The notes under the pieces are model-generated. The model was not told the DNA's origin, did not search any database, and saw only the letters and a program-made list of their open reading frames with translations. Positions 11,481 through 21,698 of a DNA stretch of 64,000 nt are shown in pieces; the stretch's first letter is position 1; the number at the start of each line of letters is the position of its first letter. This DNA comes from Prorocentrum cordatum. Lineage: Eukaryota > Sar > Dinophyceae > Prorocentrales > Prorocentraceae. The DNA is taken from NCBI GenBank assembly GCA_963575745.1, contig CAUYUJ010019104.1, forward strand, positions 277,900-341,899, in the 5' to 3' direction. The translations under genes were made by a program, and so were the position numbers.

Positions 11481-12806
11481 TCACCAGCTGGACCACTTCT
11501 TCTCCTGGCCTTTGGTGTGCCACTGCGCAGAAGCTGCGCCCTTGCCTTTGGGCGGGCTCCTGGAGCGCTGGGGCGTGGTCGGGGCCGGCCTGGCGGGCTT
11601 GCTCTGCTTTCCGCTTTTGTCTGGCTTGCCACCCTTCTGGCCCCCCTTGCCCTGCGCTCCCGGCTTGCCTCCTTGCGAAGGCGCGTACCCCTGCGATGAC
11701 GCCGGGCCGCTCGTCTGCTTCGAGTTGGCCCAGTTGACCTCCTCCGCGCGCTGCTTGACCTTGTGCGAGGCGTCTTCCAGTGCGTCACGATCCAGCCTGC
11801 ACAGCAAGACCTCGACCTGGTCGCCCTGGCCCTGCTCGAGGGCACGGGCCAGCTTCTGGCGGAGAAGCAGGTCGTAGTAGAACGCAACCCTCGTGCCGCC
11901 GCGCTCCTCACACAAGCGCACCAATTGCATCTCGTACGCCCAGTACTGCACGGGCGTGATCACCTTGGAGAGAACCATTTTGGCGCCCCAATCGTGGAGG
12001 TGACCGAGAAAATTCGCGAAGCCCATGAAGCCGATCCGCTCCTCCATGGCGCGGGCGCGTTTCGCTTCCCGGGCCTCCGTGACTTTGTCACCGATGGTCC
12101 CGTTGCCCACGAGGACGTCCAGTTTAGGCGTTTTCGAAAACCCTGGGCGGAAGTTCGCGAGCAGATCTTCTCCCTCAGAGGAGCCCACCCATTTCCGGCC
12201 CTTATCCCTGGCAATCTTCGCCGACGGGAGATTCTCCATCCGGAGCAGAGCCTCTTCTGTGGGAAGTAAATCTCCTTGGACGCACCGGAGCCCCACTTCA
12301 GCGATCCTGTCGTGTAAGTTGAAGCTCAACGTCCCGCGCTTAGCTTCTTTCTCCGCCTTGGCGTTTTGCACCTTGGCCCACTCTGCAATGGCCTGGGCAG
12401 TCTGGTCCGCGGCGCTGCTGGACCCCGGGCAGCCCGACGGGAACTCACGCATCGCCTTCGTTTGGACCTTGAGGGCCAAGGTGATGTGGGCAGGTTTGAG
12501 CTTGAAGTTTTTCCATTGCTCATCTTGGTCCTGGTCGAAAGGAACAGCGTTCACTTGCAAGCTACTGATGACAAAATCACGCATCTTCTCTTCTGCGTAA
12601 TCAGCGGGCTCCACTGACCCAATGGACTCGGAGAGCGCCCGGGCGGTGCCCGCGTAGAAGATGAGCGGGTGAGTATCTGCTGGGGCAACCTGCACAGACG
12701 CCACGAACTGCACCCACTGAGCGACCTTGTCGTTCCCGCTCCCGCCGAAAGCGCCCTGCCCTGCAGCAGAGACCAAGGCGCGGACGTCGCTGTCTGCGAA
12801 AGCCAT
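11481..12806 (-). CDS. Gag-like ORF of element 1
   Basis: This intact ORF of about 441 residues most likely starts at ATG 12,806 (MAFADSDVRALVSAAGQG), because both other gag copies begin at the matching place. The open frame extends upstream to 13,193. Shared blocks between the three copies include MRDFV/MRDM, a WKxxPA...ALKVQ block, LSFxLxDR, SSEGEDL and FANFLGHLHDWG. The C-terminus is low-complexity and basic (GKGGQKGGKPDKSGKQSKP, RSRSPP), suited to nucleic-acid binding. No CCHC knuckle is visible. Identification rests on its place before RT and on conservation between copies. Confidence 0.75.
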   Translation of the reverse strand: MAFADSDVRALVSAAGQGAFGGSGNDKVAQWVQFVASVQVAPADTHPLIFYAGTARALSESIGSVEPADYAEEKMRDFVISSLQVNAVPFDQDQDEQWKNFKLKPAHITLALKVQTKAMREFPSGCPGSSSAADQTAQAIAEWAKVQNAKAEKEAKRGTLSFNLHDRIAEVGLRCVQGDLLPTEEALLRMENLPSAKIARDKGRKWVGSSEGEDLLANFRPGFSKTPKLDVLVGNGTIGDKVTEAREAKRARAMEERIGFMGFANFLGHLHDWGAKMVLSKVITPVQYWAYEMQLVRLCEERGGTRVAFYYDLLLRQKLARALEQGQGDQVEVLLCRLDRDALEDASHKVKQRAEEVNWANSKQTSGPASSQGYAPSQGGKPGAQGKGGQKGGKPDKSGKQSKPARPAPTTPQRSRSPPKGKGAASAQWHTKGQEKKWSSW

Positions 12807-13504
12807 ATTGAGTGTGGCCTTTAGAATGTGTACTTGGGACACCTTTGCTGGGCCGGAGGGGTCGAGTGAACTTGGCAGCACCTGTCTTTCTGAGCCATCA
12901 CAGCAACGGGCGTGTGTAGGAAACACGGGGTAATGTCGACAACGCCTGGACCCTTTGGCGACGCAACTGACTTCGAGCACCCCCACCTGCGTCCAGCAGC
13001 CAGTTTTCCGATCGCGCCCAGCTGTCACAACGGCACGTCGGCCGCTCGAGCCCCAGCGCGAAGGAAGGGAGGGGAGAGAGTCCTCCGCTCCGCTCCGCCT
13101 TCCCTGGACGCGAATTCGCACAGCCCTCGCTGCTGCACATCCCGGCGACCTCCCTTCGACGTCCATCGCGGCCAGGGGGGCCACTCGGGTCACCTTGGAG
13201 CGAAACCATGCAAGCTACAGCAGTGCCACGCCGATCCCAGTCGAACCCCTTTGACCGCTCAGCGGCCAGGGGAACTACATGGGTCTCCCTGCTCCTCCCC
13301 CTCCGCCGGGCCAGAGTGAGTAGAGGGAGTCATTTTCAGCGTGCCAAGGCCTATTTTGGCCAAGTGGCAGCGCGCGAGGGGGCTTCCGCTCATCCCACGC
13401 TAATGCGGACGGACGTCGTCGCCCTGAAATTTTTCGGACTGCCCGAAAATTGCGCCTAAGAAATCCGTCCGTAGCGGACGGAATGGCCAGTGGCCAGAGC
13501 CCAA

Positions 13505-13748
13505 TTTTCACGAGCTACACCGGAATTTAATTCTGAAGTCTCTGGTGAAAGGGCGTCAGCATCGATATTCCGACTACGCGCCGTTTGGGACGCGGGCCCC
13601 CCGGGGTCGGTCGAGGACGGGCGTGCTGCACAAGTGCAAAGCACACCTGCCCCCGTTGTGTGCAGGTGGGGGGTTAGCCAATGCCCCCCCATCAAGGACT
13701 AGCTTCTGCCGCCTGCGCACATCCGACCCCGAGTGCCCAGAGCGTCCG
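13505..13748 (-). promoter_or_regulatory. Shared 5' module of YR elements (copy 1)
   Basis: About 245 bp that recurs in opposite orientation at 18,972-19,225, roughly 90% identical by eye. In both places it lies upstream of a gag ORF in the same relative orientation, about 0.7 and 1.15 kb from the ATG. It includes the palindrome GAATTTAATTC (GAATTAAATTC in the other copy). It probably represents the element's 5' terminal or leader sequence, with any promoter inside it. Confidence 0.7.
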
Positions 13749-13799
13749 TAGGCACTCTTTCTAGCTCGTGCGGTCCGCGAAATCGCGCCCCAGACGGTT

Positions 13800-14900
13800 G
13801 TCTTGCAGCCGTCCTCTGAGAGTCCCCAGGGTCCCCAGGAGCGCGAATTTGCGCTCAGATTGCGAATCTGGGCGGTGCCAGAACGCAATGAGCTCAGAAT
13901 GCAACTCTGGGCGCGCGGACGCGAGCGCTTAGATTGCGAATCTGGGCGCGCCTCGGCGCCAGAACGCACGAATGAGCTCAGACTGCAATTCTGAGCGCGC
14001 TGACGCCCAGGCGCGCGAATTCGCTCAGAATGCGAATCTGGGCGCTTCGTACATATCTGGGCGCGCCTCGGCCCAAGACCGCAGTATCGAGCACAGGTTG
14101 CAATTCTGGGCGCGCGGGCGCCCAGGAGCGCGACTTTGCGCTCAGAGTGCAAGTCTGGGCGCGCCCCAACCGCAGACCGCGTAGTTGACCCCAGAAGGCA
14201 ATTCCAGGCGCGCGGACGCCCAGGAGCGCAAATTTTGCGCTTAGATTTTGACTCTGGGCGCGCTTCGGCCGCAGACCGGAGAAAGAGCACAGAAAACACT
14301 TCCGGGCGCGCGGAACGCCCAGGTGCATCAGATAATTGGGCGCACGAGCGCGCGATTGCACCCAATTGGCCCGCCCCGGCGCGCGAGCGCACAATTGTGC
14401 TCGAATGGCCTCTTGAGGCGCGCGAGCGCGATTTGCACTCGAACTGCCCGTTAGGTCGCTGCGCGAAATTGCGCTCAGATAGCCCATTCGGGTGCGCGAG
14501 CGCGGGATGGCACTCAAGACGCGCGAGCGCAGAATTGAGCACAGTTTGCTCGTTTGGCCGCACAAGCGCGACTTGCACTCAAATTGCCCGCTTGGGCGCG
14601 CCAGCGCAAATCTGCACCCATGCCTCGCGCGAGCGAGATTGCACACAATTCGCCCGTGGGGCGCGCTAGCGCAAAATTGCACTCAGATTGCCCGTCCGGG
14701 GGCGCCCGAGCGCGAGATTGCATCCAATGGGCCCATGCGAGCGCGCGAGCGCGAAATTGCACTCTGATTGCCCGTCTGGGCGCGGGAGCGCGGATTGCAC
14801 CCAATTGGCCCGTTCGGGCACAAATTGCTCCCAGATTGCCCAGTTGGGCGCGTAACAGGGAAATTGCGCACAGACTACTTCCTGTGGGCGCGTGAGCATG
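13800..14900 (+). repeat. ~55-bp satellite with palindromic core
   Basis: A degenerate array of about 20 units. A clear core copy is at 13,851-13,874: GCGCTCAGATT, GCG, AATCTGGGCG, whose arms are inverted with one mismatch. Later units (14,450-14,880) drift to GCACTCAGATTGCCCGTC followed by TGGGCGCG. No gene. Confidence 0.8.
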
Positions 14901-15199
14901 GAATCGCACTCCACTGGCCGGGCTGGGCGCGCGGCGCCGCTGGGCGGCAAATTGGCGGCGAGGAAAGCGGATGGGCGACGAGGGCGCCGGCAAAAACACA
15001 AGAGCGCGCACTGCGCAAGGGCCCAAGCCGAGTGCGCCACGCGGGCAGGCACGTACGCAGGGACAGACATGCGGGTTGCGCAGCGATCCTGGGTTTGCGC
15101 TGGGACCCTGTACGTCGACGAAGTGCGCGAACACCGCCGCAGAACGAGACGAAAAGCAGCGGGCACGACGAGGACCACCGGCAAACCGGATTGCCCGCA

Positions 15200-15513
15200 G
15201 GCAAAGCCGGCCGCGCCGGCGAAAGCGACGCCCCAGGCGACCAGCGCCCGCGCCCCGCAGGAGGGCGCGCCGGCCCGCCAGAGCGCCGCCCCGACGAGGC
15301 CGCGCGCGCCAAGGCCACGCTGCACAGCCGTTGGCCTGCAGCGTAGCCACGCGGCTCCCACGGGAGCACTGGCCGATATTTGCTACCCCGCCTCGGGCCC
15401 GGGCGGCAAGGGGAACGGAGACGCCGAAAGGCAACCGAATCACCGAATCCCCGAGTGGGGACAGAAGCGGCCTGTGAGAATCTTCCTCCCCAGAACCAAA
15501 GCTTAGGGATGAT
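15200..15513. repeat. Copy of 7,215-7,530
   Basis: Segmental copy ending in the same CCAAAGCTTAGGGATGAT sequence as the element 1 flank, with scattered substitutions. No gene; open frames are shared with the other copy and carry no domain. Confidence 0.8.
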
Positions 15514-15727
15514 TTGGAGCGCAGGATGCACAGCACTGGGCGAAAGCGCGCCCGATTGGCATCGAGGCGCGTATTGCGCTGCAAGCACAGCGGCGCGGAG
15601 ACGCGCACATCGTTTCAGGCGAACAGGCGGTCGCCTGAGCAGCGCGTCGAGCGCGAACGCGCCCACAAGCAGGCCGCAGACAGTCAACGCAGTTGCGATT
15701 GCGTCTGGTCTGTGCAATGGGGCCGCT

Positions 15728-16495
15728 TCCTTTCAGACACTTCCGCAATGCAGCTGTCCGGACCACCTGTGTGCATTGGGCGTCTGGGTATTTCCCAGGA
15801 TGGCCACTGCCAGCTGCACGGAAGCTGGCTGCCCATTGTGCGCGCGGAAGCGCAACGCCTGGGAGGGGCGACGCTGAATTTTACTGAGCCCCTAAATTGC
15901 GCAGCGATTTGGGGGGTAGTGAAATTCGAGGAGCGCACGGACCCCATGCCTCTTGGCATCATGGCCTCTGTTCCTCTTAGCTGCAAGCTCGCGGCAGCGA
16001 GCGCTCCCTACTGGGAGTTCCCGAGCTTGGCTCCTCGGGATGTCCTGTGGCCCCAACGTTTGTTGTTTTTCCCACGCTTCGCTGTGGGGGGCGTCGGTCT
16101 GTCTGTCGGTCCTGTTGTCTGTCCGTCTGTCTGTCCGTCCGTCCGTCTGTTTGTCTGTCTGTCCGCTCGGCGCTCGGGGCTGCGAGGTCCGTCTGGCAGC
16201 TCTCCTCGGTGGCGATCACCAGTGACAGGTTCGGGGCTCAGAGAGAGGGGCGACCTGGGGCAGGTGTGCTCGGTCCAGTGGTCGCCCTGAGGATTCTTGT
16301 TGGCGGCGTGCATTCGCGTCGCTTGGGTGCGGTTTTTCCCGCCCACCCTCCCTGTGCGTCACGTTTCGCTGGCTGGGGCGTCGGGGTGTATCCCAGGATG
16401 GCCCCTGCCAGCTGCACGGAAGCTGGCTGCCCATTGTGCGCGCGGAAGCGCAACGCCTGGGAGGGGCGACGCTGAATTTTACTGAGCCAATTGAA
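15728..16495 (+). repeat. Copy of 4,260-4,800 plus a partial third copy
   Basis: 15,728-16,330 repeats the 4.3-4.8 kb segment, with a longer GTCT/GTCC tract (about 16,098-16,170). 16,390-16,490 repeats the GGATGGCC...GACGCTGAATTTTA part again. No gene. Confidence 0.8.
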
Positions 16496-16496
16496 T

Positions 16497-16795
16497 TGTG
16501 CAACGGGAACACACCTGGAAGAGTCCCGGAAGAGTCCCCGAACACACCTGGAAGAGTCCCTGGAAGATTGCCGTTCTGAGCGTTTCCGTGCTCAGATTGC
16601 CGTTCTGGGCGCTTCCGTGCTCAGATTGCCGTTCTGGGCGTTTTCGTGCTCAGATTGCCGTTCTGGGCGTTTCCGTGCTCAGATTGCCGTTCTGGGCGTT
16701 TCCGTGCTCAGATTGCCGTTCTGGGCGTTTCCGTGGTCAGATTGCGGTTTTGGGCGTTTTCGTGCTCATATTGCCGTTCTGGGTGTTTTCATGAA
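16497..16795 (+). repeat. 29-bp array A with its leader
   Basis: The leader CACACCTGGAAGAGTCCC (16,508-16,565) precedes about 8 units of the 29-bp repeat (GCTCAGATTGC, CG, TTCTGGGC, GTTTCCGT). The same leader precedes the arrays at 33,505 and 41,883. The array ends at 16,786 in the TTTTCATGAAGCG of a YR stem-loop. Confidence 0.9.
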
Positions 16796-17205
16796 GCGTA
16801 AACTCGTTTCTGGCACAGGAAAATCATGTGGAGCAGGCCCAAGCGTGCTCGCCTCACCTCCTCTGCTCCCGCTCACACGCCTCTGCGCCTGCTTCGCGGG
16901 CAAGCGGTTCCTGGCGGGCCGGCTTGCGTTTTCGGAGGCGGAAGTATTCTCGGTGCTAGTCTCTTGGGTCGGCCGTTCTGGTCGCCCCACAGGAGGCGCT
17001 CTCGGTCTCTGCGGGGAGCAGGGCCAAGCCAGGCCAAAGCACGAGCGACGGCCTGGCGCGCTGTGGCACTGCCCGCTCCCCCGCAGGCACGTGCCTGAGA
17101 GCTTGTCGGCAGGGGCCGCCTTCTCAGGCTCTCTGGTGACCGAACGCTCTTCGCGTGGGACGGCGCCCGCAGGGCGGGCAGCAGCCGCCTGGCGGCGGTT
17201 TTGGT
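16786..17205 (+). repeat. Copy of 24,954-25,372 with half stem-loop
   Basis: About 415 bp nearly identical to the sequence after the second YR gene. The stem-loop here (16,786-16,823) has lost the GA of its 5' arm to the 29-bp array but keeps TTTTC/GAAAA. Confidence 0.85.
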
Positions 17206-17620
17206 TCCGCCTTCGCGGGCAAGTTCAGGGTCCCTGCCTTCTCGCGGGCAAACCCAGGGTCCCTGCCCTCTCGCGGGCACACCCAGAGTCCCTGCCTTCT
17301 CGCGGGCAAACTCAGGCCACCGTGTTTCTCATTCTCTGGTTCCGCCTTCGCGGGCAAGTTCAGGGTCCCTGCCTTCTCGCGGGCAAACCCAGGGTCCCTG
17401 CCTTCTCGCGGGCACACCCAGTGTCCCTGCCTTCTCGCGGGCAAACTCAGGCCGCACGTCTCCCGGGCTCTGCCGGGTTCCGTGTGGCATGCTGCGTGCA
17501 GGTTACCTCGCTGCCTTCTCGCGGGCAAAGCCCTCTCGCGGGCACCCAGAAGTCACTTTGGGGTCGCTGCCTTCTCGCGGGCTTTACCTCGTGCGACGTG
17601 GAGGTTCCCTGCCTCCTCGC
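17205..17620 (+). repeat. 29-bp CTTCTCGCGGGCAAA repeat, second family
   Basis: Units of about 29 bp (GGGTCCCTGCCTTCTCGCGG then GCAAACCCA) form two larger copies about 134 bp apart (17,203 and 17,337). It shares the 29-bp length with the main array family but not the core sequence. Confidence 0.75.
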
Positions 17621-17950
17621 GAGCGGCAAACCCAGGCCTGTCGAGCTACGCTCTCTGGCCCTCTTCGCCAGAGGACCGGGCGTCCCGGGGCGCAGGCTCC
17701 TTGTTGGTTTCCAGTGGGTGCGGTCCTCAGTGCATTTCTGGTGCCGCTGAGCGCCATTCTCGCACCCCGCCGTGAGGGCTACTCTCTCGCTGGTCCTTGC
17801 CGCCTGTGGTGAAATGTAGAGTGCGTCGTTGCTGCCCCCGTGGGGGCCGTGCTCTCTCTCTGGCCCTCGCCGCCTGCCATTCCCAGATCTGTGCCGGCCA
17901 GTCTGAGCGCGACTGCGCACTGGGGTGGCATTCCAGTGCCAGTATTGCAC
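17621..17950. other. Spacer, no gene seen
   Basis: GC-rich sequence between two repeat families; only short overlapping frames without domains. Confidence 0.5.
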
Positions 17951-18950
17951 TCTATGCTCCTTCCTTTCTGCGTTCTGGTGCCCAGGCGCATCCAGATTCG
18001 CAGTCTGAGCGCGACTTTGCGCTCGTGGGCGTCCGCGTGCCCAAAATTGCATTTTGTGCTCCTTTCGGCGTTCTGGTGCCCAGGCGCACCCAGTTTTGCA
18101 GTCTGTGCGCGACTTCGCGCTCCCGGGCGCCCGCGCCCACAGAATTGCATACTGAGCTCCTTTCTGCGTTCTGGTGGCCAGGCGCACCAAGATTCGCAGT
18201 CTGAGGGCGTCCGCGTGCCCAGAATTGCATTCTGAGCCTTTCGGCGGCCTGGTACCCAGGCGCACCGGGGTTCGCAATCTGAGCGTGACTTAGCGTTGTT
18301 GGGCGTCCGCGCGCCCAGAATTGCATTCTGAGCTCCTTTCTACGTTCTGGTGACCGGGCGCACCAAGATTCGCAGTCTGAAGGCTTCTGGGCATCCGCGC
18401 GCCCAGAATTGCATGCTGAGCTCCTCTCTGCGTTCTGGTGCCCAGGCGCACCCGGGCTCGCAATCTGAGCGTGACTTAGCGCTCCTGGGTGTTCGCGCGC
18501 CCAAAAATTGCATCCTGAGCGCCTTTCTGGGTTTTGATTCCAGGCGCACCCACGTTCGCAATCTGAGCGCTTGTGGCGTCCGCGCGCTCAGAATTGCACT
18601 CTGTGTCCCTTCTGCGTTCTGGAGCGCAGGCGCGCCCAGATTCGCAATCTCAGCGCAGCAAAGCGCTCCTCAGCGTTCGCGCGCCCAAAATGGCATTCTG
18701 AACGCCTTTCTGCGTTCTACTGCGCTGGCGTGCCCAGATTCGCAAGCTCAGCGCACATTAGCGCTCGTGGGCGTCCGCGCGAAATTGCATTGTGAGTCCC
18801 CCTTTTGCTTTCTGGTGCCCTTGCGCACCCAGATTCGCAACCTGAGTGCGACTTAGTGTTCCTGGGCGCTCGCGCGCCAGAATATCGCATTCTTAGTTCC
18901 TTTCTGCATTATGGTGCCCAGGCGCGCCAAAATGCAGTGACCTGGCCGTC
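17950..18950 (+). repeat. ~95-bp satellite with two cores per unit
   Basis: About 10 units of 85-98 bp. Each has one CCCAGATTCGCAGTCTGAGC block and one CCCAGAATTGCATTCTGAGC block, both variants of the shared core in reverse orientation, joined by CTCCTTTCTGCGTTCTGGTG and similar. No gene. Confidence 0.8.
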
Positions 18951-18971
18951 TCGACCGCGCGAGCCAGAAGC

Positions 18972-19225
18972 AGGGGCTACGGACACACTCTGGGGCACTC
19001 GGGGTCGGATGTGTGCAGGCGGCAGAAGCTAGTCCTTGATGGGGGAGCATTTGCTAATCCCCCACCTGCACACAACGGGGGCGGGGGTGCTTTGCATTTG
19101 TGCAGCGCGCCCGTCCTCGACCGACCCCGGGGGGCCTGCGCCCCAAACGGCGCGTAATCGGAATATCCATGCTGACGCCCTTTCACCAGCGAACTCAGAA
19201 TTAAATTCTGGTGTGGCTGCTGAAA
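18972..19225 (+). promoter_or_regulatory. Shared 5' module of YR elements (copy 2)
   Basis: Inverted copy of 13,505-13,748, upstream of the second gag gene in the matching orientation. It marks the likely 5' end of element 2. The 1.15 kb from here to the gag ATG at 20,377 shows no recognisable gene. Confidence 0.7.
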
Positions 19226-20376
19226 ATACGGCGGCTGAGATTGCAACTGGACGGGTTTCCCATGGGAACTCGGCCCATCGGATTTCGGAAGATTTTCGGC
19301 CCCAAAATGGGTGCCAAAGAAGCGTGGGTCGGAAGCGCCTCAGCAAGCAGTTCCTTGGCTGCGTCTCCTGTTGCCTTAGCTCCGAGGCGAAGCTGACATT
19401 CGCGTCGTTGCAATAGCGCGCAGTCGAGCTGCGCACGCCCTCTAGCGAGTCGCCTTGACGGCGTTGCCCGCCAAGACGGCGCGCCCCACATAAAGGATGG
19501 GGTCACCCAGACCACCCACCAGGAAAGAAACCGTTTGGAGACGGATTCGCCTGCTCCGCGGCGACGGACAGCATTCTATCGCGAAGGGCGAGCGTAAGCC
19601 CCTTCGCGCCGCGTCCAGGCGGACGCGCTCGCGACAAAGATGGGCGCTCACTCATCCATCTCACCATTCAAATCTGCTCTGTGTCCTCTGGCGGCGGCGG
19701 CGACAAAGTTGAATCGCCGTCGGCGGCGTGGTGGCGTCAGGGGAATCCTTTCTCTGACGGCAGCCCAGCACCGTCAAGCTGCAGGGAGCCAGCGCGGCAA
19801 GGCAGGTTCTCCACCGGGGCAGCATCGCACGCAGCGCTCGGCCGGCGCGCTTATGACGCCCTCCGGAGGCCTGGGTGGTGCACTCAGGCTGCGGAGGGGG
19901 GTAAGCATCGCAATCAGCGCTGGCTACGTTTTGCCCCGCAGTGCAGACCGCGCCTGAGCAGGTTGTCGTCTCTTGTCTCGTGCGTTGTGCCGCACTAGCT
20001 CAGACGAGCACGCCTCAGGCAATCTGCCCTCTCACAGCTCAGACCTTGCCCAGCCTCTCACAGGTTGCCGTCGCGTGTTTTTGGCGGCGGCAGCAGGCGG
20101 CGTCAGAACTGATTTTGCGAAGGGAAATCTTGGTTGAAGGCATCTTTGGAGGAGCTGCCTGCCTGCGTGTTTGAGGAATCGGAAATACGGTTGCTCTCAC
20201 CATGCCTGAGGCCACTCTCCTCTTTGTCTCGTCGGAAGAGAAGCCAGGTATCCACCTGCGGCGGGAGATCCTTCAGCTGTCCACTGTAACCGTGATGGCT
20301 CAGACAAGGTGTCTGAATTGCAGATTTGTGTCCTAGCACGCAAAGCAATCTGATTCTACGCGTCGTCCGAGGGAAG

Positions 20377-21539
20377 ATGTCTTTCTCTCCGAGTGACGTC
20401 GCGGCGATGATCGCTACCGCCGCCAGTGGAGCCTTCAACGGCGCAGGTGCAGATCAGGTGCGTGAGTGGGTGGACTTCGTCATCAATGTCGACGTCGACC
20501 CCGCCAAGAAGCACGATCTCTTCCACTGCGTGTCTGTCGCGCGGCTGCTGGCCGAGACGGGAGGCAGCATCGCGCCAGCCGACTTCGAAGACCCTCACAT
20601 GCGGGACATGATCAAGGCGAGCATTCCCGTTCACGCCACCCCGTATGCCACCGAACAGGACGACCCGTGGAAGAGCTGGAAAGTCTCGCCGGCACAGATT
20701 GTCTTGGCACTCAAGGTGCAGGGGGCGTGCGCGAAGAAAGCCTCGCCAGGACCATCGGTGCCACCAGAGGTGGCCCACAACAACAAAGAGCTTTCGGGCA
20801 TGGCTGAAGCAGTGTGAAGCAATTTGCGGAACTTCAGTCGCAGGCGCTGCAGAAAGGGAAGCCGAAAGGACTCAGTTTCAAGTTGCAGGACCGGAAACTC
20901 GAGCTGGGCATGCAGCATTTCGCCAAGGATGCACTCCCGTCAGAGGAGGTCCTCGCGAAGTTCGAGGCGGCGGGGAAGATCGCGCACGACAAAGGCAGGC
21001 CGTGGGTCGGGTCCGCTGAGGGCGAGGATCTGCGCGATCACCACCGCCCAACTTGGAGCCGGACTCCTATGATCGACGCTGTCGTGGGGGGCGGCTCTTA
21101 CGAGGAGCGGGTGAAGCAGAGCGCTGCCGCCAAGCGGAACATGGCGTGGATGGACAAAGTCGACTACGCTGGCTTTGCCACGTTCATGGGCCACCTGCAC
21201 GAGTGGGGATTCAAGGTAATCCTCACCAAGGCATGCAGCATGGCTGACTTCCTTGCGTACGCCCACAACGTCGTGCGAATCGCCGAGGAACACGGTGGAG
21301 TCAGGACAGCTTATCAATACGATGTTCTCCAGAGGAGGGCCATGGCCAGGGCTCTGGAGGAAGACGTCGTAGATTTGGCGCCTTACTTCGCCAAGATCGA
21401 TCGTGAAAACCTAGCTGACGCCAAAGACAAAGTAAACAAAAGCTTCACGGAGGCTGGCCGGGCTGTGACAGCTAAGGGGCAGCAGTCGAAGGGTCAGCCC
21501 AAAGGCTGCGCCAAGGGCGTCGCCGACAAGGGCGGCTAG
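20377..21539 (+). pseudogene. Gag-like ORF of element 2 (one frameshift)
   Basis: The ORF starts MSFSPSDVAAMIATAASG at 20,377 and runs to a TGA at 20,815. The adjoining frame continues directly (KQFAELQSQALQKGK) to 21,539. Matching positions in the other two gag copies show this is one protein broken by a single-base indel. It keeps the MRDM, WKSWKVSPAQIVLALKVQG, LSFKLQDR and SAEGEDL blocks and FATFMGHLHEWG. The C-terminus is basic (GQQSKGQPKGCAKG). A programmed shift cannot be excluded, but the element 1 copy needs none. Confidence 0.7.
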
Positions 21540-21698
21540 GGGAGCAAGAAGAGCTCCGACGGCACAGAGGCTGACAACCGGCCTGTCCGGTCGCCGGCCA
21601 AGCGCCCCAAGGGTACGGCGGGCACCGATTATCAGCACAGGTCTCGCAGCCCCCGCTCCGGCAATCAGCAGTACAACATTTGGGGAAACAAGTGGTGA

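Larger units (their letters stand above)
7761..13750 (-). mobile_element. DIRS/Ngaro-like tyrosine-recombinase retrotransposon 1
   Basis: On the minus strand the order is a 5' module (13,748-13,505), gag-like ORF (12,806-11,481), RT plus RNase H (11,411-9,431) and tyrosine recombinase (9,312-7,761). RT, RNase H and YR together without an integrase define the YR retrotransposon class. No Dam-type methyltransferase is seen, unlike classical DIRS1 and as in Ngaro. Three single frameshifts (near 11,240, 10,276 and 8,600) break it. Each key motif survives, so the copy is young or the indels are assembly errors. Terminal repeats beyond the 5' module were not resolved. Confidence 0.85.

Noticed and set aside
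7761-13750. Dam-type methyltransferase domain of classical DIRS elements
   Set aside because: No DPPY-like motif or extra domain was seen between RNase H and the recombinase or at the RT end.
20290-20330. SL relic before the second gag gene
   Set aside because: CCGTGATGGCTCAGACAAG shares only scattered bases with the leader and is not seen upstream of the other gag genes.
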